Assembly (NCBI GenBank): GCA_963674555.1
Contig: OY771429.1
Coordinates: 1,674,001-1,738,000 of the forward strand
Direction: 5' to 3'
Origin: JBGMEA01 sp963674555
Lineage (GTDB): Bacteria > Bacillota > Clostridia > Eubacteriales > Anaerofustaceae
DNA length: 64,000 bases
Shown: in pieces, positions 51,247-60,264 of the stretch
Position numbering within the stretch: position 1 is the first letter of the stretch
Layout of the letters: each line of letters opens with the position of its first letter
Translations under genes and position numbers: made by a program
The notes under the pieces: generated by a model
Seen by the model: the letters and a program-made list of their open reading frames with translations, nothing else
What the model was told of the DNA's origin: nothing
The model's database searches: none

Positions 51247-51768
51247 TCAAAACAGATCGCTGCGCATAAAATAATCGTTTTGTTCTTCGGGTCCCATAAA
51301 AAACGAATGGAATCCCACTAACTCAAATCCGTATTTTTTATAAAAAGCGATCGCATGTATGTTTTTCTCCCACACGTTAAGCCAAAGATATTCGATCTTG
51401 CCCGATTCTTTTGCGATCTCAAAGGCTTTTTTCATCATCATGCTGCCCAATCCTTTTGATTGCATTTCTTTGAATAAATACAGTCTTTCTATTTGCAAAG
51501 AACTCGGATCATGCACATGTGTTTGCGCTTTATGATAGTTCAGCTTCATGTATCCCGCGGGTGTGTCGTCCACTTCCAACAAGAAGAATACAGAATCCGG
51601 ATCGGTGAGTTCTTTCTTGATACGTTCTCGGTCGAATGCCTTTTTTAAATAGGCTTCCATGATCGGGCCCGTCGTAAGCGGACGGAATGTTTCTTCGTAT
51701 GTTTGCTCGGATATATCTCGTATCAGATCAACATCTTGTTCGTCACATTTCTTCAGTATCGTTCTCAT
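51247..51768 (-). CDS. GNAT family N-acetyltransferase
   Basis: 173 residues. Acetyl-CoA binding motif A: IERLYLFKEMQSKGLGSMMMKKAF (Q-x-x-G-x-G/S in QSKGLGS), followed by LWLNVWEKNIHAIAFYKKYGFELVG of motif B. Closest in look to the PaiA/spermidine or ribosomal-type GNATs of Bacillota; substrate not assignable. Single gene between two terminators. AGGAGGTCAGC precedes the start. Confidence 0.92.
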   Translation of the reverse strand: MRTILKKCDEQDVDLIRDISEQTYEETFRPLTTGPIMEAYLKKAFDRERIKKELTDPDSVFFLLEVDDTPAGYMKLNYHKAQTHVHDPSSLQIERLYLFKEMQSKGLGSMMMKKAFEIAKESGKIEYLWLNVWEKNIHAIAFYKKYGFELVGFHSFFMGPEEQNDYFMRSDLF

Positions 51769-51875
51769 TTTGCTGACCTCCTTCGGGTCTATAAATGCTT
51801 GTATATCTTAATTATACGCTCATTTTCAAGCATGTTAAGTGTTATAGCATAAAAAATTAAATTTGATGGAATAAA

Positions 51876-51903
51876 AAAAGCTGCGAATATATCCGCAGCT
51901 TTT
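51876..51903 (-). terminator. terminator of the PadR-ferredoxin operon
   Basis: AAAAGCTGCG (51876-51885) and CGCAGCTTTT (51894-51903), followed on the minus strand by TTTTTAT. Also usable from the plus strand. Confidence 0.88.
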
Positions 51904-51910
51904 AATAAAT

Positions 51911-52630
51911 CTAATTTTTCCCAAAGGATAGAACGTCTTTCGGGCAAATATCGACACACTCGCCGCATAAAATACAGTCAGACGTCTTGATCATCCCGTC
52001 TTGTACTTCTTTACGTACATCAATGCTCATCGGACATTTTTGATTACACTTACCGCATTTTATGCAGCTTTTCGTATCCGCTAAAATACGTAATTGCGGG
52101 AAGCGAAGCATTTTACCCAGCGTAAAACCCGCGACCAAGAACGGTGACATCCAACATATGCTGTGGCAAGCGCCACGCCTGCCGACCGTAAGCGTCAGTA
52201 TCGTGAAGATCGCGAGCACACCGTAATAGATCACATATTTTTGCGGCATGTCAACGGAGATGATATTTTCGGTCAAATGGAGCGGGTCGATCCCGCGTAT
52301 CCCACCGGCTAAAACGAACATACCTACCAATATACCAGCCCAAACCGTATAGATACTGTAGCGAATGATCTTAAGGCGTTTGATATTTACAGGCTTATTA
52401 TTAATGTTTAGACATATTTCGCTCAAACACGCCATAGGGCAGACCCATGCGCACCAGGCACGTCCGAAAAAGAGTCCCGTAAGGAACATGATAAAAAAGA
52501 CGATCAAACTTCCCGATACGATACCGTTGATCGCGCCGTGGATCGACACGTACGGTGAAAAGAAATTCAATGTGACAGGGAAGAGTAAGAGGGATATCAA
52601 TACGATCGTTCTTCTGATTTTAGATCTCAT
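51911..52630 (-). CDS. membrane 4Fe-4S ferredoxin of the NapH/NosR type
   Basis: 239 residues. About five membrane helices; after the second, CAWVCPMACLSE (Cys 60, 64, 68) is the polyferredoxin CxxxCP motif on the membrane face. The C-terminus carries two [4Fe-4S] motifs: CIKCGKCNQKCP (about 190-201) and CILCGECVDICP (about 219-230). Such proteins pass electrons across or at the membrane; the partner enzyme is not here. ATG 52630 overlaps the padR stop (ATGA) and follows GAGGAAAAAC. Confidence 0.88.
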   Translation of the reverse strand: MRSKIRRTIVLISLLLFPVTLNFFSPYVSIHGAINGIVSGSLIVFFIMFLTGLFFGRAWCAWVCPMACLSEICLNINNKPVNIKRLKIIRYSIYTVWAGILVGMFVLAGGIRGIDPLHLTENIISVDMPQKYVIYYGVLAIFTILTLTVGRRGACHSICWMSPFLVAGFTLGKMLRFPQLRILADTKSCIKCGKCNQKCPMSIDVRKEVQDGMIKTSDCILCGECVDICPKDVLSFGKN

Positions 52631-53175
52631 TTGTTTTTCCTCGTTTCCAAATAATGTTTTGTCTCCTCGCACCACGCATCGTAAGCGGTAAAGACCTTTT
52701 GTCCAAAATCGATCACGCGAAGGATATCTCCGTGATTATCGATATCCTTAACGTCTTGCAGTTCTTTTTCGAACATATTCAGTATCATAAGCTGCTGCGC
52801 ATGATTTTCTTGAAACGTTTGAATATGATCAAGCATGACATCTTCATCGATCAAAGACGAGAAATACATCTTTAATAATATTTCAAAACGTATGCTTTCT
52901 TTTTCAACAGGTTCACACAGCCATGTTTTCAGTTCTTCTCGGCCGAGCGGTGTGATCGTATAGATCGTCTTTTCTCTTTTGGTTTTGTCATCGGATGCGT
53001 GACTTACGATCCATCCTCTTTTTTCTAGTGCTTTTAAAGTCGGATACAGTTGTCCGTAACTTTCGTTCCAAAAAAACGAAAAACGGATATCTATATATTT
53101 TTTGATCTCGTAGCCGCTCAGATCCTCATCACTTAACAATCCGAGTATCACATACGGTGTTTTCTTTTTTCTCAT
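52627..53175 (-). CDS. PadR family regulator, long form
   Basis: 182 residues from ATG 53175, with GGAG six bases upstream; an ATG four codons earlier is possible. Winged helix: PYVILGLLSDEDLSGYEIKKY, ESYGQLYPTLKALEKRGW, KREKTIYTITPLGREELKTWL; then the C-terminal helical dimer domain (about 95-180). Regulates, most likely, itself and the membrane ferredoxin gene it overlaps. The promoter has an ATCTA-T-TAGAT dyad at the start of transcription. Confidence 0.93.
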   Translation of the reverse strand: MRKKKTPYVILGLLSDEDLSGYEIKKYIDIRFSFFWNESYGQLYPTLKALEKRGWIVSHASDDKTKREKTIYTITPLGREELKTWLCEPVEKESIRFEILLKMYFSSLIDEDVMLDHIQTFQENHAQQLMILNMFEKELQDVKDIDNHGDILRVIDFGQKVFTAYDAWCEETKHYLETRKNK

Positions 53176-53191
53176 CTCAATCTCCATATGT

Positions 53192-53231
53192 ATCTAATAG
53201 ATATATTAACATCTAATTGTTACTTTGTCAA
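53192..53231 (-). promoter_or_regulatory. promoter and operator of the PadR-ferredoxin operon
   Basis: Minus strand TTGACA (53231-53226), 17-base spacer, TAATAT (53208-53203). ATCTA-T-TAGAT (53202-53192) follows the -10, and a second ATCTAAT half-site lies in the spacer at 53211-53217, both plausible PadR contacts. Confidence 0.7.
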
Positions 53232-53287
53232 TCTTATTTTCTTGTGATCCGTTCTTTAAATATCTCGACGTATTTTGTCGGATATAC

Positions 53288-53316
53288 TTTACATGAACAT
53301 TACGGCGTAGTATTAT
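53288..53316 (+). promoter_or_regulatory. promoter of nadABC
   Basis: TTTACA (53288-53293), 17-base spacer, TATTAT (53311-53316), 24 bases before the TTG start of nadA. No NiaR- or NrtR-type operator was recognised with confidence. Confidence 0.65.
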
Positions 53317-53339
53317 TGAGTAAAAACACGGAGTTTAGA

Positions 53340-54245
53340 TTGAATATACAAGAAGAAATCAAACGGTTAAAAAATGAAAAAGACGTTGTGATCCTTGCGC
53401 ATTATTACGTGGACGGCGAAGTGCAGGATATCGCTGATTTTGTCGGTGATTCTTATTATTTGAGCAAAGCCGCAAAGGACGCAAAGGAACAGACGATTTT
53501 ATTTTGCGGTGTGCGGTTTATGGGTGAGAGCGCAAAGATACTTAATCCCGAAAAGAAAGTCGTCATGGCGGAACAAAGCGCGGATTGCCCGATGGCCCAT
53601 ATGACCAGTGTTGAAAAGATCGAAAAAACACGGCAGAGCCACGATGATCTCGCAGTTGTTTGTTATATCAATTCCACGGCTGAGATCAAAGCTCATTCGG
53701 ATGTTGTTGTCACATCGTCGAATGCCTTAAAGATCGTTTCGAAACTCCCGCAAAAAAATATACTGTTCATACCCGATAACAATCTTGGCGGGTATATAGC
53801 TGAACAGCTTCCCGATAAACATTTTATTTTCCATGACGGATATTGCTATGTACATAACGCGATCACGAAAGAAGAGTTGCTCAAAGCAAAAACGGAGCAT
53901 CCGAACGCGCTTGTGCTCGTTCATCCGGAGTGTCGTAAAGAGATCGCTGAGCTTGCCGATTATATCGGAAGCACATCGGGGATACTTTCTTTCGCGGGCG
54001 AGAGTGATGCGACTGAATTCATTATTGCGACCGAAACAGGGATATTTTATAATTTACGTAAACAGAATCCAAACAAACAGTTTTATCCTGTTCGTGAAGA
54101 ACAGATATGTACGGATATGAAAACGATAACGCTTGAAAAAGTGTTTCAAGCTCTGCAGACTTTGGAACCTGAAATTACTTTGGACGAAGATCTGCGCAAA
54201 CGCGCGGCGGTAGCGCTTGAGCGTATGCATGAATTGGCTGATTAA
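53340..54245 (+). CDS. nadA: quinolinate synthase
   Basis: 301 residues from TTG 53340, which follows GGAG by seven bases and gives the normal NadA length; longer in-frame starts would run into the promoter. ILAHYYVDGEVQDIADFVGDS, FCGVRFMGESAKIL (cluster Cys), CPMAHM, VTSSNALKIV, FIPDNNLGGYIA and LVHPECRKEI...GSTSG are NadA landmarks. Condenses iminoaspartate with dihydroxyacetone phosphate using a [4Fe-4S] cluster. First of nadA-nadB-nadC. Confidence 0.96.
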   Translation: MNIQEEIKRLKNEKDVVILAHYYVDGEVQDIADFVGDSYYLSKAAKDAKEQTILFCGVRFMGESAKILNPEKKVVMAEQSADCPMAHMTSVEKIEKTRQSHDDLAVVCYINSTAEIKAHSDVVVTSSNALKIVSKLPQKNILFIPDNNLGGYIAEQLPDKHFIFHDGYCYVHNAITKEELLKAKTEHPNALVLVHPECRKEIAELADYIGSTSGILSFAGESDATEFIIATETGIFYNLRKQNPNKQFYPVREEQICTDMKTITLEKVFQALQTLEPEITLDEDLRKRAAVALERMHELAD

Positions 54246-54271
54246 CAGAATCTTTTGAAAGAAGATATAAA

Positions 54272-55585
54272 ATGACAGATAAAACAGATATTATAATTGT
54301 GGGGACCGGCGCAGCGGGTTTGTTTTGCGCGCTGAATCTCCCGCAGGACGCAAACATCCTTATGCTTACCAAAGACGATCCCGAAAACAGCGACTCGTTT
54401 TTGGCACAAGGCGGCATTTCGACATTGATAGATGAAGCCGATTACGAAAAATATTTTGAAGACACCATGCGTGCGGGGCGTTATGAGAACGATGAGACTT
54501 CCGTAGAAGTATTGATCAAATCTTCCCCAGATGCGATCGCCGATCTTTTGGAGTACGGTGTCAATTTCGATAAATCCGAAGAAGGTTTTTTTGATTATAC
54601 GAGAGAAGCCGCGCATTCGTCCAACCGCATCTTACATTACAAAGACGCAACGGGGCGTGAGATCATCGGTAAATTGATCGCGCATGTCAAAAAGCGCAGT
54701 AATATCACGATCTTGCCGAATACCATGATGATCGATATCTTAACGAAAGATAATGTTTGCACGGGTGTTATCGTGCAAACCGAAAAAGGCGACATCAAAC
54801 CGATCGCTGCGCGCGTTGTCGTGTGGGCGACGGGCGGGCTCGGCGGATTATTCCAGCATTCGACAAATTATCCGCATATCACGGGGGATGCGATCGCGAT
54901 AGCGATCAAACATAAAGTGGAACTGGAAGATATCGACTATATTCAGATCCATCCGACGACCCTCTATACCGATAAACCGGGACGAAGTTTTTTGATCTCC
55001 GAAGCGGTACGCGGGGAAGGGGCGGTTCTCCTTAATCCTGACGGAGAACGTTTCGTGGACGAGCTCTTGCCGCGCGATGTCGTCAGTGAAGCTATCGCTG
55101 AAGAAATGGAAAAGTTCAATGTGAAATATGTCCATTTATCTATGCGACATATGACGCGCGAAGAGATACAGGATCGTTTCCCGACGATCTACGAAAAATG
55201 TTTGGAAGAGGGCTATCAGCTTCCCGAGGATCTGATCCCTGTAACACCGGCCCAACATTATTTGATGGGCGGTGTGGAAGCGGATATCGACGGCGCGACC
55301 TCGATGGTCAATTTGTTTGCCGTAGGAGAAGTCAGTTGCAACGGCGTGCACGGTGCGAATCGTTTGGCTAGCAACTCGCTTATGGAAACATTGGTCTTTC
55401 CGAAAAGAGCCGCGCATTTGATCGAAAAGCGTTGGAAAAACATACCGATCCAAGAATCCGAATTTGACCCTACACAATATACGGATGTGCCGAAACTCTT
55501 AAAAGAGTACCGCGCTTCGATCCGTCATGAAATAGAAAAACGAGGAGTTCATTTGTATGCGAAATGGCGCGATGATACCGATTAA
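54272..55585 (+). CDS. nadB: L-aspartate oxidase, short form
   Basis: 437 residues. FAD site IIVGTGAAGLFCALNL at the N-terminus, FLAQGGIST, HSSNRILHYKDATGREI, THPTTLY-like IQIHPTTLYT, SEAVRGEGAVLLN, and NGVHGANRLASNSLMETLVF. Shorter than the roughly 530-residue E. coli and B. subtilis enzymes: most of the C-terminal helical domain is missing, as in other compact Bacillota forms. Produces iminoaspartate for NadA. Ends inside the start of nadC. Confidence 0.95.
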   Translation: MTDKTDIIIVGTGAAGLFCALNLPQDANILMLTKDDPENSDSFLAQGGISTLIDEADYEKYFEDTMRAGRYENDETSVEVLIKSSPDAIADLLEYGVNFDKSEEGFFDYTREAAHSSNRILHYKDATGREIIGKLIAHVKKRSNITILPNTMMIDILTKDNVCTGVIVQTEKGDIKPIAARVVVWATGGLGGLFQHSTNYPHITGDAIAIAIKHKVELEDIDYIQIHPTTLYTDKPGRSFLISEAVRGEGAVLLNPDGERFVDELLPRDVVSEAIAEEMEKFNVKYVHLSMRHMTREEIQDRFPTIYEKCLEEGYQLPEDLIPVTPAQHYLMGGVEADIDGATSMVNLFAVGEVSCNGVHGANRLASNSLMETLVFPKRAAHLIEKRWKNIPIQESEFDPTQYTDVPKLLKEYRASIRHEIEKRGVHLYAKWRDDTD

Positions 55586-56414
55586 TATCGATCCTTATCT
55601 TATGCAAGCTTTAAAAGAAGATATCACAAGCGAAGACATTACGACGAATGCGATCATGCCGAATGACGCTATCGGCAGTGCTGAATTGATCTGCAAGCAA
55701 GACGGGATGATCGCTGGATTAGATGTGTTTGCGCGCGCATTCCAACTGATCGATGTAGAAGCGTATTTCGATACGGAATTCAAAGACGGAGATATCCTAA
55801 CGAAAGGTACGCTCGTCGGAACGGTCGTTGCGGATATCCGCGCGATCCTTTCTGCTGAACGCGTGGCGCTCAATTATTTGCAGCGCATGAGCGGGATCGC
55901 GACACTGACGAAAGAAATGACGGATGAACTCGCGGGCAGCAATACCAAACTGCTCGATACGCGTAAGACAACGCCGAATATGCGTGTGTTTGAAAAATAC
56001 GCGGTGAAAGTAGGCGGAGGCGTAAATCACAGATTTAATCTATCAGACGGGATATTGATCAAAGATAATCATATCGACGCTGCGGGAAGTATTACAAAAG
56101 CTGTAGATCTAGCCAGAGATTACGCGCCGTTTGTTCGCAAGATCGAAGTGGAAACGGAAACTTTGGAGATGGTTAAAGAAGCGCTTCAAGCGAAAGCCGA
56201 TATCATTATGCTCGATAATATGGATACGGCGACGATGAAACAAGCGATCGAACTGATCGCCGGACGCGCAGTCACGGAATGTTCGGGCAATGTGACCAAA
56301 GAACGACTAAAAGAATTATCCATGATCGGACTGGACTATATATCCAGCGGTGCACTGACGCATTCGGCAACGATCCTTGATTTTTCACTTAAACATCTAA
56401 AAATCATCCAATAA
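55557..56414 (+). CDS. nadC: nicotinate-nucleotide pyrophosphorylase (quinolinate phosphoribosyltransferase)
   Basis: 285 residues. EDITSEDITTNAI, AERVALNYLQRMSGIAT, LDTRKTTPNMRVFEKYAVKV, GGVNHRFNLSDGILIKDNH and EVETETLEMVKEAL are the standard segments of the barrel. The ATG at 55557 follows CGAGGAG; one at 55572 is the alternative. Overlaps nadB by 29 bases. Completes NAD precursor synthesis. Confidence 0.96.
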   Translation: MRNGAMIPINIDPYLMQALKEDITSEDITTNAIMPNDAIGSAELICKQDGMIAGLDVFARAFQLIDVEAYFDTEFKDGDILTKGTLVGTVVADIRAILSAERVALNYLQRMSGIATLTKEMTDELAGSNTKLLDTRKTTPNMRVFEKYAVKVGGGVNHRFNLSDGILIKDNHIDAAGSITKAVDLARDYAPFVRKIEVETETLEMVKEALQAKADIIMLDNMDTATMKQAIELIAGRAVTECSGNVTKERLKELSMIGLDYISSGALTHSATILDFSLKHLKIIQ

Positions 56415-56430
56415 TATTTTCAATAAAGAT

Positions 56431-56455
56431 ACGCTCCGGACGGAGCGTTTTTTTA
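56431..56455 (+). terminator. terminator of nadABC
   Basis: ACGCTCC (56431-56437), GGAC loop, GGAGCGT (56442-56448), followed by TTTTTTA. Confidence 0.93.
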
Positions 56456-56536
56456 TTTTTCTATTAGGCTTTTTCGTATACTTTTAAATAAAATTGTATT
56501 CAAATTTTTTTTTCTTATTATACATATAATTTTGTA

Positions 56537-56751
56537 TTGACAGATGTTTATATGATTGTTATAATTATCGCATGATAAAAAAATATCTCTAAATAATTGA
56601 TTATCCCAAAATAATTGATTATCTGAGAATAATTCATTATTTTATGATAATGAATTTCTGCAAGATATAGAAACTGTGCACAAGTTTTTATATACAAAGA
56701 TTCGAATCTATGTTTTTCTTTAATCAAAACAAGTTTGAAAGGGTTTAATCT
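56537..56751 (+). promoter_or_regulatory. promoter and long conserved leader of transporter copy 1
   Basis: TTGACA (56537-56542), 17-base spacer, TATAAT (56560-56565), then a leader of about 180 bases. It contains a hairpin AATTCATTAT/ATAATGAATT (56631-56656) and the block GATATAGAAACTGTGCACAAG (from 56664) followed by TTTTTATATA, both of which recur in copies 2 and 3, and ends with GAAAGGGTTTAATCT before the ATG. Such length and conservation suggest a regulatory RNA. Nothing else is seen in the 56456-56536 stretch. Confidence 0.65.
56592..56645 (+). repeat. three tandem 18-base repeats in leader 1
   Basis: AATAATTGATTATC begins at 56592 and 56610, and a variant AATAATTCATTATT at 56628, exact period 18. 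Copies 2 and 3 lack this array, having at most one unit (AATAATTGTTTATC in copy 2). Confidence 0.75.
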
Positions 56752-58149
56752 ATGGAAAAAAGAAAAATAACCAAAAAAGAGATCTATACGTTTGCATTAT
56801 ATCAACCGTTGATGTTTTTCGGTGTAATGCCTCCGATGATCTTCATTAACGCATTCTTAACGGAACAATTATTACTTTCTGCGGCATTCGTCGCTACGTT
56901 CTTATTGGTTGCGCGTATAGTTGACTTCGCAATCGGTTTATCTGCCGGTGGTATTATCACTAAGAGTAATATGAAGAACGGTAAATATCGTTCATTCTTT
57001 ATGATTTGCAGATGGACTTTTTTAATCGGCTTATTATTGCAATTTACTTACACAGTATCTCTTCCAGTTGTACTTAGAGCTGCTATCGTAATCGTCGGAT
57101 ATATCACGATGCACGGTTCTATGAACTTCATTGCTCCGTCACAATTCGGTTTGATCGGCGTGATGGCAGGATCTGACTTAGACGTAAGAAATAAACTTAC
57201 TTTTGCCGGCGTTCGTTTCGGTTCGGTGGGGAATATCCTCTATTCAATTTCTTTTGTACCGTTCTTAACATTACTCAGTAATTCTTCAGTAGGTCCGGGT
57301 TGGGCACACACGATCGCTATTGGTCTTGCCGGTGTGATCATGGTTATTGGTATGACGATCGCGATCAAAGTATCAAAACCTTATGACGTTCAGAAAGTTG
57401 CCGTTGAAGGCGCTCCTGCTCCTCCGAAAGTTACTGTAGGAGATATGGCGAAATCAGTTATTCAAAACAAACAATTAATGGTTCTCTTCGTATCTCAAAC
57501 ATTCGCTATGGTAGGCGGACAAGTGCTTCAAGCATTGATGTTATATTACTACTTATTCATTTTAGGAAATATCATGTATATGACACTCGCTATGACAGTA
57601 TCCACCATGTTTGGCCTGGTTGGGGCTATCGTCGGTCCTATGATCGGTGTTCGATTGGGTAAAAAATGGGCGATGGTCATCGGTATGGGACTCTCCGCTG
57701 TCGGCATGGGCTTAATCGCTTTATTTGCTGATATGGGCGTTTGGTACTACATCGCATTCTCATGCTTCAACGCTTTAGCTATGGCGTTCTACACAGGATT
57801 CGGTCAACAATATTACCTTGATTGCGGTGAGTATGGATATTATGAATCCGGTAAAGACAACCGTCCGGTCGCGCTTGCTATCGGTAATATGCCGATCAAG
57901 ATCGGTTTCATGTTCGGTGGTTCTATCGGTATGTATGCTCTTGCGCTTATCGGATACGCTCCCGGTATGATCCCGACACCTGAATTCGCTTCAGCATTCA
58001 TGATGATACTCGGTGGTATCCCTGCGGTATTATATGCAATAGGCGCAGTGATCATGGCTGTAGGTTATAAGATCAACGAAGCTGACGTAGTTAAATATAC
58101 GGAAGCAAATCTTAAACGTGAAGCAGAAATGCTTGAAACAAACAGCTGA
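56752..58149 (+). CDS. GPH/MelB-type MFS transporter, copy 1
   Basis: 465 residues, 12 membrane helices, MFS_2 family of glycoside-pentoside-hexuronide cation symporters. ARIVDFAIGLSAG in helix 2, KNGKYRSFF after it, a central loop (SKPYDVQKVAVEGAPAPPK) and LDCGEYGYYESGKDNRPVALA near helix 10-11. MelB has a second Asp four residues after the first in helix 2; here that position is Gly, so cation coupling may differ. In helix 4 this copy reads SMNFIAP where copies 2 and 3 read TMDFVSP. Substrate unknown. GAAAGGG precedes the ATG. Confidence 0.88.
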   Translation: MEKRKITKKEIYTFALYQPLMFFGVMPPMIFINAFLTEQLLLSAAFVATFLLVARIVDFAIGLSAGGIITKSNMKNGKYRSFFMICRWTFLIGLLLQFTYTVSLPVVLRAAIVIVGYITMHGSMNFIAPSQFGLIGVMAGSDLDVRNKLTFAGVRFGSVGNILYSISFVPFLTLLSNSSVGPGWAHTIAIGLAGVIMVIGMTIAIKVSKPYDVQKVAVEGAPAPPKVTVGDMAKSVIQNKQLMVLFVSQTFAMVGGQVLQALMLYYYLFILGNIMYMTLAMTVSTMFGLVGAIVGPMIGVRLGKKWAMVIGMGLSAVGMGLIALFADMGVWYYIAFSCFNALAMAFYTGFGQQYYLDCGEYGYYESGKDNRPVALAIGNMPIKIGFMFGGSIGMYALALIGYAPGMIPTPEFASAFMMILGGIPAVLYAIGAVIMAVGYKINEADVVKYTEANLKREAEMLETNS

Positions 58150-58187
58150 ACATGTTGAATTGAATTAAATATTACATGTAAAACTTT

Positions 58188-58215
58188 GAAGGGTTCATTT
58201 TGAACCCTTCTTTAT
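58188..58215 (+). terminator. terminator of transporter copy 1
   Basis: GAAGGGTTC (58188-58196), ATTTT loop, GAACCCTTC (58202-58210), TTTATTTTT. The same hairpin sequence ends copy 3. Confidence 0.93.
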
Positions 58216-58383
58216 TTTTAAAAAAATCGAATTTTTTATTTTTGTGGCTCGTGAGATAACGCTAAAATGAAAAAGTCCTTTTCTTATGCCAAATTTCAGC
58301 TTATTTTCATTAAATATTTTTCCTGTTTTAAATCCTATAAAGAAGGAAAAATTGTATTTTTTCGATATTGATACAAATTTTTA

Positions 58384-58578
58384 TTGACAGATGTATTTCT
58401 GATTGTTATAATTATCGCTAGATAAAAATATCTTTATAAAATAATTGTTTATCAAAAGCAATTTCATTATTTAAAATAATGAAATTTTGTATGATATAGG
58501 AACTGTGCACAAGTTTTTATATAAAGATTCGAATTGATGTTTTTTTTTAATCAAAACAATTTTGAAAGGGTTTAATCT
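58384..58578 (+). promoter_or_regulatory. promoter and long conserved leader of transporter copy 2
   Basis: TTGACA (58384-58389), 17-base spacer, TATAAT (58407-58412). Hairpin AATTTCATTA/TAATGAAATT (58460-58486) and block GATATAGGAACTGTGCACAAG (from 58493) sit in the same order as in copy 1, ending GAAAGGGTTTAATCT. I see no gene or other element in 58216-58383. Confidence 0.65.
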
Positions 58579-59985
58579 ATGGAAAAAAGAAAAATAACCA
58601 CAAAAGAGATCTGGACATTTTCAGCGCATTCATTCTTAATGTATTTTGGTATTATGCCTCCGTTGATGTTCTTAAACGCATTTTTGACCGAACAATTACT
58701 ACTTCCTGCGGCATTCGTTGCATCGTTCTTATTGTTCGCGCGTATAGTTGACTTCGGGATCGGCGTTTCTGCCGGCGGTATCATTCAGAAAGCCAATTTG
58801 AAATGGGGTAAATATCGCTCTTGGTTCGTTCTCGGCAGATTCACTTACATCGTTGGGTTGTTAATGCAATTCACATATTCTGTGGCTCTTCCAAACGCGG
58901 CAAAAGCTGCGATCGTCGTCGTCGGATATATCCTCATGCACGGTACGATGGACTTCGTTTCACCTGCTTTATACGGTATGATCGGCGTAATGTCAGGTTC
59001 AGACTTAGAAGCAAGAAACAAACTTACTTTCGCTTCTGTTAGAGCCGGTTCGGTAGGGAATATCCTTTATTCTCTTACCTTTGTACCGATACTCACATTC
59101 TTTAGCGGAACTGCATTAGGTGCAGGTTGGGCTTATACTGTAACACTTATTATAGGTGCATCGATCATGATCGTCGGTATGACTGTTACCAGTAATACAG
59201 CGAAACCTTATGATGTACAAAAAGTTAGCGCTGCGGGCGCTCCGGCACCTCCTAAAGTTACTTTGGGTGATATGGCTAAATCAATTGGTCAAAACAAACA
59301 ATTGCTGATACTCTTCGTCTCTCAAACTTTCGCTATGGTAGGCGGACAAGTGCTTCAAGCATTGATGGTCTATTACTTCTTATTCATCTTAGGAAATATT
59401 GCATTATTGACAATTGCTTTGACAGTATCCACCATGTTCGGTGTGGTCGGAGCTATCATCGGTCCTATGATCGGTGTTAGAATCGGTAAAAAATGGGCGA
59501 TGGTTATCGGTATGGCACTCTCTGCCGTAGCTACAGGTCTTATCGCTATGTTTGCTGATATGGGCTTATGGTACTACATCGGATTCTCATGTTTCAACGC
59601 TTTAGCTATGGCAGTTTATAGAGGATTCGGTCAACAATATTGGCTTGACTGCGGTGAGTACGGATATTATCAATCCGGTAAAGACAATCGTGCTGTCGCA
59701 CTTGCGCTCGGTAATGTGCCGATCAAGATCGGTTTCATGTTCGGTGGTTCTATCGGTATGTACGCTCTTGCGCTTATCGGTTATGTTCCCGGTATAGTTC
59801 CGACACCTGAATTTGCTTCCGCGTTCATGGTGATACTTGGTGGTATCCCTGCTGCGTTCTATGTTGTTGGAACAATAATCTTCGCTCTCGGCTATAAACT
59901 CAAAGATTCTGATATAGCTGTATACACTGAAGAAAACCTTAAACGTGAAGCGGATATGTTGGAACAAACAGCTAAACACGTTTAA
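58579..59985 (+). CDS. GPH/MelB-type MFS transporter, copy 2
   Basis: 468 residues, 12 membrane helices. Nearly identical to copy 3 and clearly related to copy 1 over the whole length: same MEKRKIT-KEI start, ARIVDFGIGVSAGG, KWGKYRSWFVLGRFTY, central loop AKPYDVQKVSAAGAPAPPK and LDCGEYGYYQSGKDNRAVALA. It keeps the helix-2 Gly in place of MelB's second Asp. Own promoter, leader and terminator, so copies are separately transcribed. Confidence 0.88.
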   Translation: MEKRKITTKEIWTFSAHSFLMYFGIMPPLMFLNAFLTEQLLLPAAFVASFLLFARIVDFGIGVSAGGIIQKANLKWGKYRSWFVLGRFTYIVGLLMQFTYSVALPNAAKAAIVVVGYILMHGTMDFVSPALYGMIGVMSGSDLEARNKLTFASVRAGSVGNILYSLTFVPILTFFSGTALGAGWAYTVTLIIGASIMIVGMTVTSNTAKPYDVQKVSAAGAPAPPKVTLGDMAKSIGQNKQLLILFVSQTFAMVGGQVLQALMVYYFLFILGNIALLTIALTVSTMFGVVGAIIGPMIGVRIGKKWAMVIGMALSAVATGLIAMFADMGLWYYIGFSCFNALAMAVYRGFGQQYWLDCGEYGYYQSGKDNRAVALALGNVPIKIGFMFGGSIGMYALALIGYVPGIVPTPEFASAFMVILGGIPAAFYVVGTIIFALGYKLKDSDIAVYTEENLKREADMLEQTAKHV

Positions 59986-60035
59986 TAAAATTATTTAATA
60001 AATTCGAATACTTTTAAATTATTTATGTGCATATT

Positions 60036-60066
60036 AGAAGAGTCCATTTTGGGCTCTTCTTTATTT
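60036..60066 (+). terminator. terminator of transporter copy 2
   Basis: AGAAGAGTCC (60036-60045) pairs with GGGCTCTTCT (60051-60060) with one G-U pair, followed by TTATTTTTA. Sequence differs from the copy 1 and 3 terminators although the position is the same. Confidence 0.9.
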
Positions 60067-60264
60067 TTATTTTAAAAGTTTTAACTATTATTCCAAAGCA
60101 GTCGGATCTGTGCTCGATCTCATTTTTAAATTTTCACAGGAATAAAACAAATATATCGGTTTTTCTGTTAAAGTCTTTGGAATTTCAACGAAGTTTTAAT
60201 TTGTATATAGATATAATAATATTGTATTATTTATTTTCTTTATAAATACATATACAATTTTGTA

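Noticed and set aside
56592..56645. Short tandem repeats considered as CRISPR-like
   Set aside because: Units are contiguous with an 18-base period and no spacers, and no cas genes are near.
59986..60264. Gap between transporter copies 2 and 3, with a 72-codon plus-strand frame
   Set aside because: AT-rich, no ribosome site, frame runs through the terminator and the promoter of copy 3; no gene supported.
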